A DNA stretch of 64,000 nucleotides from Chloroflexota bacterium. GTDB taxonomy: Bacteria > Chloroflexota > Anaerolineae > Aggregatilineales > Phototrophicaceae. The stretch spans positions 234,701 to 298,700 of the forward strand of contig JAIUNI010000009.1 in the NCBI GenBank assembly GCA_020161935.1, read 5' to 3'. Each line of letters begins with the position of its first letter. Position 1 is the first letter of the stretch. The notes below the pieces were generated by a model. The model searched no databases and was not told where the DNA came from. It saw nothing but the letters and a program-made list of their open reading frames with translations. Below are positions 52,649-61,655 of the stretch, one piece after another. The translations under genes and the position numbers were made by a program.

Positions 52649-53454
52649 TGTCGAGGTCACTCCTTCGCTTTGGTTGGGTTCGGCAGGTTGTGCTGGCGGT
52701 ATTTTTCATCGCGGTTGCCCTGTATTTCATCATTCCCTTGTATGCGACTTTCCGGTTTTCGTTACAGGCCAAGCGCGGTGAACTGGGCTTCACGGCATAT
52801 GCCAACGTCTTGCAAGCGTCAGACTTTGCCGAGAGTTTTAGCCTGTCGTTACAGACGGCTCTCCTGACCATTCTGGTGAGTACGTTGTTGATTGTACCGA
52901 CGGCTTACTGGGTGCAGCTTAAAATTCCGCGAGCGCGTTCATTGATCGAGTTTTTCACGCTGCTCCCGTTCGTGATTCCGGCGGTGGTGCTGGTGTTCGG
53001 CTTGATACGCGCTTACAACGGCACGGGTTTGACGGACAGCTCACGCGGAATTTATACGCTGATGGTGGGCGCGTATGTCACGCTATCGTTCCCCTACGTG
53101 TACCGCTCGGTGGATAACGGCTTGCAGTCGATCAAGGTGCGAACGCTAACGGAGGCGGCACAGAGTTTGGGGGCGGGCTGGTTCACCATTTTGTCTCGCG
53201 TCATTTTCCCGAACGTGTGGGTGTCGATTATTAACGGCGCGTTCATCACCTTCGCGATTGTGATGGGCGAGTTCACCATCGCCTCGCTCCTTTCCCAACC
53301 GACGTTCGGCCCGTATTTGTACCAACTGAATTCTTCAAAGGTTTATGAACCATCAGCCCTTTCGCTTTTGAGCTTGGGGCTGACGTGGTTGTGTATCGCA
53401 CTTATTCAACTGCTGGGTCGGCGTTCGGGTCAATCCCGCACAACAGTGTTCTAA
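52648..53454 (+). CDS. ABC transporter permease (PotC-like), second of a pair
   Basis: 268 residues with six helices. The start ATG overlaps the previous stop (TAATG). The EAA loop is 'EAAQSLGAGWFTILSRVIFP'. With the first permease it forms the channel of the importer at 50.4-54.5 kb. No odd features. Confidence 0.88.
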   Translation: MSRSLLRFGWVRQVVLAVFFIAVALYFIIPLYATFRFSLQAKRGELGFTAYANVLQASDFAESFSLSLQTALLTILVSTLLIVPTAYWVQLKIPRARSLIEFFTLLPFVIPAVVLVFGLIRAYNGTGLTDSSRGIYTLMVGAYVTLSFPYVYRSVDNGLQSIKVRTLTEAAQSLGAGWFTILSRVIFPNVWVSIINGAFITFAIVMGEFTIASLLSQPTFGPYLYQLNSSKVYEPSALSLLSLGLTWLCIALIQLLGRRSGQSRTTVF

Positions 53455-53468
53455 ATGAGGGTATCGAC

Positions 53469-54536
53469 GTGTCATTTTTGGATTTGACCAACGTTCGTAA
53501 AGAGTTTGCCAATTTTACGGCGGTTGAGAATTTTAACCTGAAGGTGGAGCGTGGTGAGTTCGTGTCGTTCCTCGGCCCCAGCGGCTGCGGGAAGACGACG
53601 ACCCTCCGCATGATCGCGGGGTTCGAGAAGCCGACGAGCGGACAAATCACGATTAACGGTAAGGACATCACCAATGTACCCGCGAATAAGCGCAACGTGG
53701 GCATGGTGTTCCAGTCGTATGCTCTGTTCCCCAACCTGACGGTGGCGAACAACATCGGCTTTGGCCTGAAGGTAAAAGGCGAGGCGAGCGATCTGATCAG
53801 GCAGCGCGTGGCGGAAATGCTCGACCTGATCCACATGCAGGAGTTCGCGGGGCGATACCCGCACCAGCTTTCCGGCGGGCAGCAGCAGCGTGTGGCGCTG
53901 GCACGGGCGATTGCGATCCGGCCTCAGGTGCTCCTGATGGATGAACCCCTTTCGGCGCTGGACGCGAAAATCCGCATCAACCTGCGTCAGGAAATCCGCG
54001 CGATTCAACGGCAGTTGGGGATTACGACGATTTACGTGACGCACGACCAAGAAGAAGCCCTGTCGATCTCTGACCGGATTGTGGTGATGAGCAAGGGGAA
54101 GATGGAGCAGGTCGGCACACCGCTCGATATTTATAATGCACCCAAGACGCGGTTTGTGGCCTCGTTTGTGGGGACGCTCAACCTGCTCGACGCGCAGGTG
54201 ACGGACGCGCGGAACGGCAAGATCAAAATCGACGATCAGGAAATCGCGGTGGGGCAGCAGATACAGAATGCCTCAACGGGTAAGCAGGTGTCGGTAGCCA
54301 TCCGACCGGAAGCGATCAGCCTCAACGGGCATTCGAGTACAGGCAACCACCTGAACGGCGCGGTCGAGGATGTCTCGTTCCTCGGCTCGGTGGTGCGGGT
54401 GCGCGTGAAGCTGGAGAACCAGCACGTTAACTTCGACACGTTCAATAACCCGAACCTCGTGCCTCCGGCGATTGGGCAGCCGGTATCCCTCACCTTTATG
54501 CCTGAAGCCTGCATGGTGGTGCAGGACGAGAAGTAG
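53469..54536 (+). CDS. ABC transporter ATPase (PotA/FbpC-like)
   Basis: 355 residues from a GTG at 53,469 with GAGGG upstream; the open frame begins earlier, inside the permease gene, but those residues do not fit. Walker A 'GPSGCGKTTT', signature 'LSGGQQQRVALARA', Walker B 'VLLMDEPLSALDA' and a TOBE region at the end. It is a distant relative of the PotA encoded at 43,577 and completes the second importer. Transcription ends at the terminator at 54,583. Confidence 0.9.
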   Translation: MSFLDLTNVRKEFANFTAVENFNLKVERGEFVSFLGPSGCGKTTTLRMIAGFEKPTSGQITINGKDITNVPANKRNVGMVFQSYALFPNLTVANNIGFGLKVKGEASDLIRQRVAEMLDLIHMQEFAGRYPHQLSGGQQQRVALARAIAIRPQVLLMDEPLSALDAKIRINLRQEIRAIQRQLGITTIYVTHDQEEALSISDRIVVMSKGKMEQVGTPLDIYNAPKTRFVASFVGTLNLLDAQVTDARNGKIKIDDQEIAVGQQIQNASTGKQVSVAIRPEAISLNGHSSTGNHLNGAVEDVSFLGSVVRVRVKLENQHVNFDTFNNPNLVPPAIGQPVSLTFMPEACMVVQDEK

Positions 54537-54582
54537 TTTACAGTTTATAGTTATCAGTTCACAGTTTCATACGAAATACATC

Positions 54583-54608
54583 AGGCAAGCCAGTGGTTTG
54601 CCTTTTTG
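54583..54608 (+). terminator. terminator of the second ABC operon
   Basis: Stem AGGCAA (54,583-54,588) with TTGCCT (54,598-54,603), then TTTTT. A T/A-rich repeat phrase lies just before it. Confidence 0.65.
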
Positions 54609-54646
54609 TTATCATACGCCTTTCCCGACAGGCGAAAGGACACCTT

Positions 54647-55237
54647 ATGAATATTCTCAATGTTGGGTACACATCAACGAATTATTACATACTGGCGGAG
54701 GCGAAACCCCTGTTACTCATCGACGTGGGCTTCGCGGGGACGTTGGCGAAACTCCAGCACGAACTCAAGCGCATGGATGTGAAGCTGGGCGACATCAAGC
54801 ACTTACTGGCGACCCATTACCATCCTGACCACGCGGGGTTGGCGTTGGAACTCCAAAAAATGGGCATGAAGCTGGTGGTGGTTGACGTGCAACAGGCAGC
54901 TATCGAGGCGGTGCAGGGCGACCCCAAACTGGCGAAGCAGTACGTGGGTTACGACCGAAAGGCAGCGGTGACGATTAGCCTTGAGGGAAGCCGGACGTTT
55001 TTGAAGGGCATCGGTATCAAGGGCGAGATTATCGCGACACCGGGTCACTCGGATGACAGCGTGAGCTTGATCCTCGATACGGGCGAGGTCTTCAACGGGG
55101 ATTTACCCCGACCCTTACCGGGGGCAGAGGGGAACATGATTACTGTGGGTGAGAGTTGGGAAGCGATCAAGGCGCATGGTGGGAAGGTGAGTCACCCCGG
55201 GCATGGGCCAGTGTACAAGATAGTCGACAGTCAGTAG
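54647..55237 (+). CDS. MBL-fold metallo-hydrolase
   Basis: 196 residues from the ATG at 54,647, 7 bases after GAAAGGA. The zinc motif H-x-H-x-D-H is in 'ATHYHPDHAGLAL'; further ligands are in 'ATPGHSDDSVSL', the Asp in 'VFNGDLPRP' and the His in 'VSHPGHGPVY'. It should be a cytoplasmic hydrolase, glyoxalase II-like in plan. The substrate is unknown. The last few codons lie in a repeat phrase (GTCGACAGTCAGTAGTCCTTAG). Confidence 0.85.
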   Translation: MNILNVGYTSTNYYILAEAKPLLLIDVGFAGTLAKLQHELKRMDVKLGDIKHLLATHYHPDHAGLALELQKMGMKLVVVDVQQAAIEAVQGDPKLAKQYVGYDRKAAVTISLEGSRTFLKGIGIKGEIIATPGHSDDSVSLILDTGEVFNGDLPRPLPGAEGNMITVGESWEAIKAHGGKVSHPGHGPVYKIVDSQ

Positions 55238-55422
55238 TCCTTAGTCTATAGATAAAAACCTTTAAGATATAGACAGAGACGTTTCGTGTTGATGATTGGC
55301 GAATGTGATGGCGAAGTTGGCGAAATTGCCAAGATTTTTGTGGAATTTCGGCGGGAGGCTCGGCTAGATCTGCGGCGACAGATGGCAAACCCTCTGCCGC
55401 CGCCATCATTGCCAATCTCCGA

Positions 55423-55809
55423 TTATTCGGTTTCGAGGACAGAGAGGATATTACCGGCGGGGTCGGTAAACCACGCGATCACGGGACCATTACCATTACC
55501 ACCCGCGATTCCTTTCGCGTCGGTCTTGAGATACTCGGAATCGTAGTGTTCGAACCGCACACCGCGCCGCGTGAGTTCATCGACGGTTTTTTCGACATCA
55601 TCGACAGGGAAATTTAGAACGGTGTAGGTGGCAGGTTCATGGTTCGGCTTGGGGTAGATAAAGACATTGGTGCCGCCGCCGAGGTGCAAGATGAGGTTAT
55701 CCATGTCGCCCACCTCGACGTTAATCCCCAAGATTTCGCCATAGAAGGCTTTGGCTTTGTCGAGATCATTGACCGAGAAGCCGCTAAAGGCTTGCGAGTC
55801 TTTTAACAT
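55423..55809 (-). CDS. VOC-family (glyoxalase/dioxygenase fold) protein
   Basis: 128 residues with two beta-alpha-beta-beta-beta units. 'FSGFSVNDLDKAKAFYGEIL' opens the first and 'DVEKTVDELTRRGVRFEHYD' the second; the end 'IAWFTDPAGNILSVLE' holds the last Glu metal ligand. AAGGAGC is before the ATG. It could be a metal enzyme or an antibiotic-binding protein of the bleomycin-resistance type; which one is not clear. Confidence 0.85.
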   Translation of the reverse strand: MLKDSQAFSGFSVNDLDKAKAFYGEILGINVEVGDMDNLILHLGGGTNVFIYPKPNHEPATYTVLNFPVDDVEKTVDELTRRGVRFEHYDSEYLKTDAKGIAGGNGNGPVIAWFTDPAGNILSVLETE

Positions 55810-55900
55810 GAGGCTGCTCCTTCGTTTGAAGTGTCGTTCATGATCGAGGCACCCATCTTCTCAGGATAGAACAAATGAACTAAATTGTCAAGTGATGGGT

Positions 55901-56090
55901 TGGTGGATGATTATTTTAAGCCCTCACCCCCACGATGGTACGTTCGCAGGCTCACTCCACCATCAGCCTCTCCCTCAGGGCGAGGGACTTTAAAGACTTT
56001 TATGGTTCATATTTGTGATGGGAAAGTAATCCATTCTGTTTCTACCGTTTAGTGTGGCGCTACCGATTGGTGGGATAGCACTATCTTAAG
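55901..56090 (+). repeat. ~190-bp intergenic element, tandem copy B
   Basis: First of two head-to-tail units, period 190 bp. It starts with TGGTGGATGATTATTTTAAG, then GATGGTACGTTCGCAGGCTC, CTTTAAAGACTTTTATGGTT and ends with CTACCGATTGGTG. An inverted relative lies at 1729-1924. Confidence 0.8.
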
Positions 56091-56262
56091 TGGTGGATGA
56101 TTATTTTAAGCCCTCACCCTACGATGGTACGTTCGCAGGCTCACTCCACCATCAGCCTCTCCCTCAGGGCGAGGGGCTTTAAAGACTTTTATGGTTCATT
56201 TTGTGATGAGAAAGTAATCCATTCTGTTTCCACCGTTTCGTGGGGTGCTACCGGTTGGTGAG
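56091..56262 (+). repeat. ~190-bp intergenic element, tandem copy C
   Basis: Nearly identical to copy B over about 170 bases, with small changes (CACCCCCACGATGG becomes CACCCTACGATGG). It ends 6 bases before the stop of the convergent histidine kinase gene. Confidence 0.8.
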
Positions 56263-56267
56263 CGACA

Positions 56268-58145
56268 TTAGGCGATTTGGGCGTTCGAGATTTGCGAGGG
56301 AGCGATGATGGGCAGGACGACGCGGAAGGTGCTGCCTACGCCGACGGTACTTTCGACCTCAATTGTGCCTTGATGGGCGTTGACGATGGTTTTGACAATC
56401 GAGAGGCCAAGCCCCAAGCCGACACCGACGTTTTCCACCGGGCGGTTTTTATCGACGCGGTAGAGACGGTCGAAGATGCGCGGGAGGTCGGATTCGGGGA
56501 TGCCCTCGCCAGTATCCTGCACCTCAAAGGCGACCTGATCCTCGTGCCAGCGGGTACGCATGATAACCTTGCCCGCGCGTGGGGTGTACTTGAGCGCGTT
56601 GGTGAGCAGGTTTTGCATGACGCGGATGAACTGGTTGCTATCGACCGAGAGTTTGGGTAGGGTGCGGTCGAGCTGAAGTTCGAGGTGGATGCCTTTGTCT
56701 TCGGCGAGGAAGCGCTGCAAGTTGGCGGTTTGCTCGACCAGCGGGTTGATGTCGGTGGGCATGAAGGCGAACACCTGCCGGTCAAGTTTGACCATTTCGA
56801 GCATCCCCTCAACCAGCGTTTGCAACCGCAGGGCGCTGGCATCCAGATTGACACTCTTTTCACGCATGGCGTGAATCGACGTTTGTAGTTGGTTGAGGTG
56901 GGTATCGACTTCGGCGGGGTTGAGTTTAGCATCCGTCACCGCTTGGCCGATTTTGTCGGTGAGGCTGCGGATGAGGTAGCTTGACACACGGATGACCGAA
57001 ATAGGGGTCATGATGTCGTGGGTCGTGTCGCTGATGAAACTCTTGATGAGTTGGGTGCGTTCGCGTTCCAGCGCCAGTTCCAGCGCGTGCTGCTCGGCAC
57101 GTTTGGCCGCGCCCACGTCACGCAAGACGAGGATGCGTCCGGTGATATGCAAGTGACGGTTGCGGAGGGGTGAAATCCGCAGGTCGTAGTGGTGCGAGCC
57201 GTCTTCGGCTTCCAGCGAGATGACATCCTGCGCCTGATACACGGCGTTGTACTGGCGCAGGAGGTGCGGCACATCCCAAAAGACATCACGAACATGATGC
57301 CCGATGATTTTTGAGAGGGGTTCTCTAATGAGCGTCGCGGCGGCGGGATTGGCATCGACGATGCGGCCTTGCGAGTCGATCACCAGCACTGCGTCCTGCA
57401 TACTCTGGAGGACAAGGCTCTGGGCGGCGGGCAGGATATCCAGCAGCCGGTAGCGAAAGAGGGCGATGCCTAACGGAATGGCGGCAAGGCATAGCGTGAA
57501 TACCGGCCAGTTGAGGTAGGGGATGGGGCGCAGGCCGACCAGCTCGAACATGACACCGGAAAGCGGCAGCAGTACCGCGATCAGCAGGTAGAACACCTGC
57601 CCGCGCAAGATGCCGGGTGAGCGTATCATCGTGCGGCGGATGATATAGACCAGCAATCCGCTGATGAACAGTAGATAGAACTGGCCCATCCAGTAGATCG
57701 GGCTGTAGGTGGCATCTTTGTAGGCGGCGAAGACCAACCCGCCGATTTGCCGGGTGGTGTAGTATTCCCACTGAAGATGGTAGATGTCGTTCGTCCACAT
57801 GGCAAAGAGGGTGATGCAGGGTTGAATCGCCAGTACGAGCGCGACCCGCCACGTCACCCATTCCTCGCGCCCGACATACGCCAGCAGGAAGAACAGACCG
57901 AGGATGGGGATACATAAGATGAACACGAAGCGCAGCCGCACCCAGAGGATGAGCAGCTCGGTGTTGGTGGAAGAGAGTTCGAGTATATAGAAGCCGAGGG
58001 CAGCGCACGAAGCCGCCGCACAGAGGGCGAACAGATAGGCCGTGAGGGAGGTACGGTTATGCCACGCTCGAATACCGACGTAAAGCAGCGGTAAAAGGCC
58101 GAGTACGATGGGAATGGCGTAAGGGTTGAACTGCCAGTAGGTCAC
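56268..58145 (-). CDS. sensor histidine kinase with 7TM input and PAS domain
   Basis: 625 residues from a GTG. Seven membrane helices (about 10-225) form a 7TM sensor region of the kind found in bacterial kinases. A PAS domain follows ('DAVLVIDSQGRIVDANPAAA', about 245-350), then a HisKA with the phosphorylated His in 'DTTHDIMTPISVI' (about residue 380) and a HATPase domain with 'NLLTNALKYT', 'DTGEGIPESD' and 'GVGLGLGLSIV'. It follows the GNAT gene by 35 bases and probably signals to the receiver protein at the head of the operon. The stimulus is unknown. Confidence 0.9.
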   Translation of the reverse strand: MTYWQFNPYAIPIVLGLLPLLYVGIRAWHNRTSLTAYLFALCAAASCAALGFYILELSSTNTELLILWVRLRFVFILCIPILGLFFLLAYVGREEWVTWRVALVLAIQPCITLFAMWTNDIYHLQWEYYTTRQIGGLVFAAYKDATYSPIYWMGQFYLLFISGLLVYIIRRTMIRSPGILRGQVFYLLIAVLLPLSGVMFELVGLRPIPYLNWPVFTLCLAAIPLGIALFRYRLLDILPAAQSLVLQSMQDAVLVIDSQGRIVDANPAAATLIREPLSKIIGHHVRDVFWDVPHLLRQYNAVYQAQDVISLEAEDGSHHYDLRISPLRNRHLHITGRILVLRDVGAAKRAEQHALELALERERTQLIKSFISDTTHDIMTPISVIRVSSYLIRSLTDKIGQAVTDAKLNPAEVDTHLNQLQTSIHAMREKSVNLDASALRLQTLVEGMLEMVKLDRQVFAFMPTDINPLVEQTANLQRFLAEDKGIHLELQLDRTLPKLSVDSNQFIRVMQNLLTNALKYTPRAGKVIMRTRWHEDQVAFEVQDTGEGIPESDLPRIFDRLYRVDKNRPVENVGVGLGLGLSIVKTIVNAHQGTIEVESTVGVGSTFRVVLPIIAPSQISNAQIA

Positions 58146-58180
58146 CGTTGACTAACCCTGATAGCGTAGAACTGCCCCCA

Positions 58181-59050
58181 TTATAGATGCAAAAACATCT
58201 CGATCCGACGGAATTCCTCGATGTAATTAAATTGTTGTAAGATCGGCAAGGTGATTTCAGTGACAGGGATGTTTTCGATCTTCGTATCTTGTTCGATATG
58301 CAAGGTGTGCAAGTAGTAAAGCAAGGCGACCGTCATCTGCTCGCGGACGTGGGGCGGGGTGTGCAGCACCACATGCGTGAGTTCGAGTGTGCGGCGGTGG
58401 TAGATGATCCAGCCCGTGTAGCCAGACGGCAGACGTACCCGCAGCCCTTCCAATTTTTCGACCTTTACCAGCGAGGCGTTTTCGTTGACCCACGAGGCAC
58501 CGGGGCCGCGCTGCGCGAGGTATGCCCAAATTTGGTCGGATGTCAGTTCGCTGACGACGGCACCCGCAACCGGCGGCTCACCGGGGGGCGCGTGGGGCGG
58601 ACGGCGAATGACCATCAGGTTGCGTGTTTCTTGAAAGCCACACTTCTTGAACAGTTCATGTGCCGGTTTGTTGCCCTCGATCACCTCTAGCTGGATGAGG
58701 CGGACATGACGGTCGCGGGCATTCTGGATGAGGGCTTGCATCATGCACCTGCCCATCCCACCGAGGCGACGGGTGGGGCTGATGCCGAGGCGGGTGATCC
58801 AGCCACGGTCATCGCGAATACCGAGCATCCCGATACCGGCGGGTTTATTCTCTTTGTCGAAAATGACGACCGACGCATCGAGATCAACGTCGTACATACG
58901 GACGTAATTTTGCATCCGCTTGGCGTTCATGGGCATGGGGACGATGTAATCGACACGTCCGGCGTTATAAATCTCGGCGAGTTCATCCGCTGTAAAATTG
59001 CTGGCGGAGGCGACCGGAAACGGATAGGGATAGATGTTGGGTGCGAACAC
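58181..59050 (-). CDS. GNAT-family acetyltransferase-like protein with an extra domain
   Basis: 289 residues. The GNAT core is at about 25-150, with the acetyl-CoA site 'RLGISPTRRLGGMGRCMMQA' (R/Q-x-x-G-x-G/A type) and 'LEVIEGNKPAHELFKKCGF'. The second half (about 170-289) looks like a diverged GNAT domain without the CoA motif. The GTG start shares one base with the stop of the receiver gene upstream, so translation is coupled. What it acetylates is unknown; modification of a signalling partner would be a guess. Confidence 0.8.
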   Translation of the reverse strand: MFAPNIYPYPFPVASASNFTADELAEIYNAGRVDYIVPMPMNAKRMQNYVRMYDVDLDASVVIFDKENKPAGIGMLGIRDDRGWITRLGISPTRRLGGMGRCMMQALIQNARDRHVRLIQLEVIEGNKPAHELFKKCGFQETRNLMVIRRPPHAPPGEPPVAGAVVSELTSDQIWAYLAQRGPGASWVNENASLVKVEKLEGLRVRLPSGYTGWIIYHRRTLELTHVVLHTPPHVREQMTVALLYYLHTLHIEQDTKIENIPVTEITLPILQQFNYIEEFRRIEMFLHL

Positions 59051-59475
59051 TACGCTTTGCCTTCTTCGTCTGGTTGGTCAATGATGATGTTGTTTGGCTG
59101 CTCTGGCGCGGCGCTGGAAAAGTAACTGTTGACTTGCTGCGAGAAGGTGCGGGTGTCAATCGGTTTGCTGATGACTCCATCGCACCCATAGGCTTTCGCC
59201 ATCGCACGGGCGCGGTCTTCCGGCCACGCGGTCACGGCGACGATCTTGATGGTTTTCATTTCGGGGTGGCGGCGAATGAGGGCGATGATGGTTTGGCCGT
59301 CCACGTCTGGTAGACCGAGGTCGATCAGCACCATGTCCGGTTTACTGTCGACGACCAGTTGCATACCGGTTTCACCATCTTCGGCAAGGCTGACGGTGTG
59401 ACCGGCATTTTTGAGCAGTTTTTCAGCGAGGCGGGCATTGTCTAGATGGTCTTCGATCACGACGATGTTGCTCAC
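59050..59475 (-). CDS. single-domain response regulator (receiver only)
   Basis: 141 residues from a GTG with GAGG upstream. CheY-like receiver: acidic pair Glu8-Asp9, phosphoacceptor Asp52 in 'MVLIDLGLPDVDG', Thr in 'VAVTAWPE' and Lys in 'GVISKPIDT'. A 20-residue acidic tail follows but no output domain. It heads the operon with the GNAT protein and the 7TM kinase, so it may work as a phospho-relay or by protein contact. Its upstream region is cut by the composition break. Confidence 0.92.
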   Translation of the reverse strand: MSNIVVIEDHLDNARLAEKLLKNAGHTVSLAEDGETGMQLVVDSKPDMVLIDLGLPDVDGQTIIALIRRHPEMKTIKIVAVTAWPEDRARAMAKAYGCDGVISKPIDTRTFSQQVNSYFSSAAPEQPNNIIIDQPDEEGKA

Positions 59476-59540
59476 AGGTAGTTCCTCAAAATGACGCTCT
59501 TTTTCTCATCATAACATTGAACGCTATGAAATTAATGAAT
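59476..59540. other. abrupt junction between two unrelated DNA types
   Basis: Up to about 59,490 the sequence is GC-rich with the leader of the receiver gene (GAGGAACTACCTGTG on the minus strand). From about 59,495 on it is AT-rich and reads in frame into the next gene. No transposon end, tRNA or direct repeat is visible at the joint. Confidence 0.75.
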
Positions 59541-60358
59541 TGGCCAAAGAAAACTTGCAAAAGCAGGCTAATTTTTCAGAAACCATTGAACATCCCTCTA
59601 TCTTTGGAACCTTTAATAGCGAGCAACATTATTTTAAAACACTTAGTTTGGTTCTTTCCTCAACTCATGAAACACGAAACAGAATAGAGTTTTGTTTAAA
59701 TAAAATACTTCCTCTAATTCCTGAAGGAGGTTCATTACTGGATATAGGGCCTGGTGATGGAGCATTAACAAAAACATTAGCCCACCATTTTAAACATATT
59801 ACTGCAGTGGATACCAACCATCATGCATTAACTCATTTAAAGGAAGTATTGCATCCATCAATAGATAGCATGCAAATTAGCGGCAGCATTTCAAATATTG
59901 ATTTAAAATCGGAGCATTATAATTTAGCCATTTTATCACATATACTCTACTATATAGAGCCACATTTATGGATTGGAATCATTAAGTCCGTTTATAGTAG
60001 CTTAAAAGAAAATGGGCTATTAGTCATAGTTCTTGGTGGAGATGAACTGGGCAAATCAGAATTAATTCAACATTTTGGCGGCGAAATTTTAAGTATAAAT
60101 TCATTGGCAACCCAATGTCGCGATATATTTGGCGAATCTCATGTAAACTTTTATGTATCCGATGAATCTTTCGTAACTTGCACGCAAAAAGGTATGCTTC
60201 ATATTTCTGGTTTTATGCTGGCAGATGCTAATATTAGTGCATCAGAGGATGATTTAAACAGGTATATTGCTCAAAAACTGCGGCATTCTGACAGTTATTT
60301 TGAAATGACAACACGCCAGAAATATATAATCATCAAAAAAACCGTCTGTAATCTGTAA
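59540..60358 (+). CDS. SAM-dependent methyltransferase, probably missing its start at the junction
   Basis: 272 residues are open from a TTG at 59,540, but the frame stays open and coding-like back to 59,495 ('NIERYEINE') with no ATG, GTG or ribosome site. The true start was therefore probably lost at the junction. The Rossmann SAM motif is 'LLDIGPGDGALTKTLAHHF', followed by 'ITAVDTNHHAL' and 'LAILSHILYYI', a class I small-molecule methyltransferase like histamine N-methyltransferase. AT-rich and Legionella-like. It precedes a quorum-type sensor kinase by 13 bases, so it may modify a signal molecule; this is a guess. Confidence 0.75.
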   Translation: MAKENLQKQANFSETIEHPSIFGTFNSEQHYFKTLSLVLSSTHETRNRIEFCLNKILPLIPEGGSLLDIGPGDGALTKTLAHHFKHITAVDTNHHALTHLKEVLHPSIDSMQISGSISNIDLKSEHYNLAILSHILYYIEPHLWIGIIKSVYSSLKENGLLVIVLGGDELGKSELIQHFGGEILSINSLATQCRDIFGESHVNFYVSDESFVTCTQKGMLHISGFMLADANISASEDDLNRYIAQKLRHSDSYFEMTTRQKYIIIKKTVCNL

Positions 60359-60371
60359 ATGGATAAACCAC

Positions 60372-61655
60372 ATGTGGCTAAACGATTATTTGCTGAAGAT
60401 TAATAAAAAAATTGATGCGCATGCGAAGAAATTCACGCATCCTTATTTGACATTTGCTATTTTTGGAATAATTACCTATCCATTATATTACTGGATTTGG
60501 GAGGCTACATCTTCTGGTGGCTATGAAAATCTTCCATTACGATTAATCACTGTTTTTCTTTGTATATTATTAGCTTTAAAGGATTATTGGCCGCAAAATT
60601 GTAAGATATTCTTTTCTTTATTCTGGTACATTACACTTTTATACAGCCTTCCATTTCTGTTTACTTTTCTATTGCTAAAAAATCATATGTCCTTTACGTG
60701 GTCTATGAATACGACAACCGTATTGCTGTTAACTATTTTGCTATTGGATACATTTTCACTGTTTATCATTTTAACATTTGGAATTATTTCAGGAGTTATC
60801 GTCTTTTTACTGACTGATGGAACAATTGTTTTACCCCCAGAGCATAGGACTATTTTCATCACTTATGGATCAATATTGTTGTTTGGATCTATTTTTTCTT
60901 ATCGTAAAGATCAGCTTAAAGAAAGAGAAAAAAGAATAGCCGCTGAAGCTGCTAATCAAGCTAAATCTGATTTCATCAGCAATATGCAGCATGATTTAAA
61001 AACTCCATTTGCAGGAATTAGTGCTATAGCAATGTTATTGCATGAAATGGAAACAGATTCTGATAAAAAATCACTCTTGGAGGATTTGCTAAAAAGCGCT
61101 AACCAATGGGAGGCAGTTCATCACCGAATTATTGACGTGCTGTCAATAAAGGAACCGCAAGAAGTACACAGCGATTGGATCTCTATCGGCAATCAATTAA
61201 CTCAAATCAAGGAAATGCTATCAGCAACAGTTAGGGTAAAAGCACTGGATTTTTATATTGAGCCTATACCTACAGAAATAGATAGGATTAAAACCGATAA
61301 ACTTAAATTTAATTTGATTTTATCCAATTTAATTGGAAATGCCGTTAATTTCACAAAAAAGGGTTACGTGAAGATAAAGGTAACTAACGAAGGAATGATT
61401 TGCAAAATCCTGGTTATTGATACAGGGATTGGTATTCCTCAAGACAAGCAAGAGTTTATTTTTGAAAAATTCACCAAGCTTTCCCATTCCAACAAATACC
61501 AGGATTTTAAAGGAGTCGGTTTGGGATTATACGCTTCACGCCAGCTGGCTATCAAGATGGGTGGAAATATTCAGGTTCAAAGCATCCACGGAGAAGGTAG
61601 TATCTTTACTTTCACTATACCGCTTCAGGGCAAAAACGACTTAAAAGCTCCCTAG
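60372..61655 (+). CDS. LqsS/CqsS-like sensor histidine kinase
   Basis: 427 residues. Six membrane helices (about 25-180) make the sensor, like the alpha-hydroxyketone receptors LqsS and CqsS. The HisKA motif is 'MQHDLKTPFAGIS' (His207) and the HATPase has 'LSNLIGNAVNFTKKG', 'DTGIGIPQDK' and 'GVGLGLYASRQLA'. There is no receiver at the end, unlike CqsS, but a separate receiver gene overlaps it tail to tail. A Legionella-type kinase is indicated by similarity and AT content; the ligand is inferred. Confidence 0.8.
   Translation: MWLNDYLLKINKKIDAHAKKFTHPYLTFAIFGIITYPLYYWIWEATSSGGYENLPLRLITVFLCILLALKDYWPQNCKIFFSLFWYITLLYSLPFLFTFLLLKNHMSFTWSMNTTTVLLLTILLLDTFSLFIILTFGIISGVIVFLLTDGTIVLPPEHRTIFITYGSILLFGSIFSYRKDQLKEREKRIAAEAANQAKSDFISNMQHDLKTPFAGISAIAMLLHEMETDSDKKSLLEDLLKSANQWEAVHHRIIDVLSIKEPQEVHSDWISIGNQLTQIKEMLSATVRVKALDFYIEPIPTEIDRIKTDKLKFNLILSNLIGNAVNFTKKGYVKIKVTNEGMICKILVIDTGIGIPQDKQEFIFEKFTKLSHSNKYQDFKGVGLGLYASRQLAIKMGGNIQVQSIHGEGSIFTFTIPLQGKNDLKAP

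Noticed and set aside
55901..56262. Tandem 190-bp units considered as a two-unit CRISPR or an IS
   Set aside because: Only two units, too long for CRISPR repeats, with no spacer pattern and no ORF.
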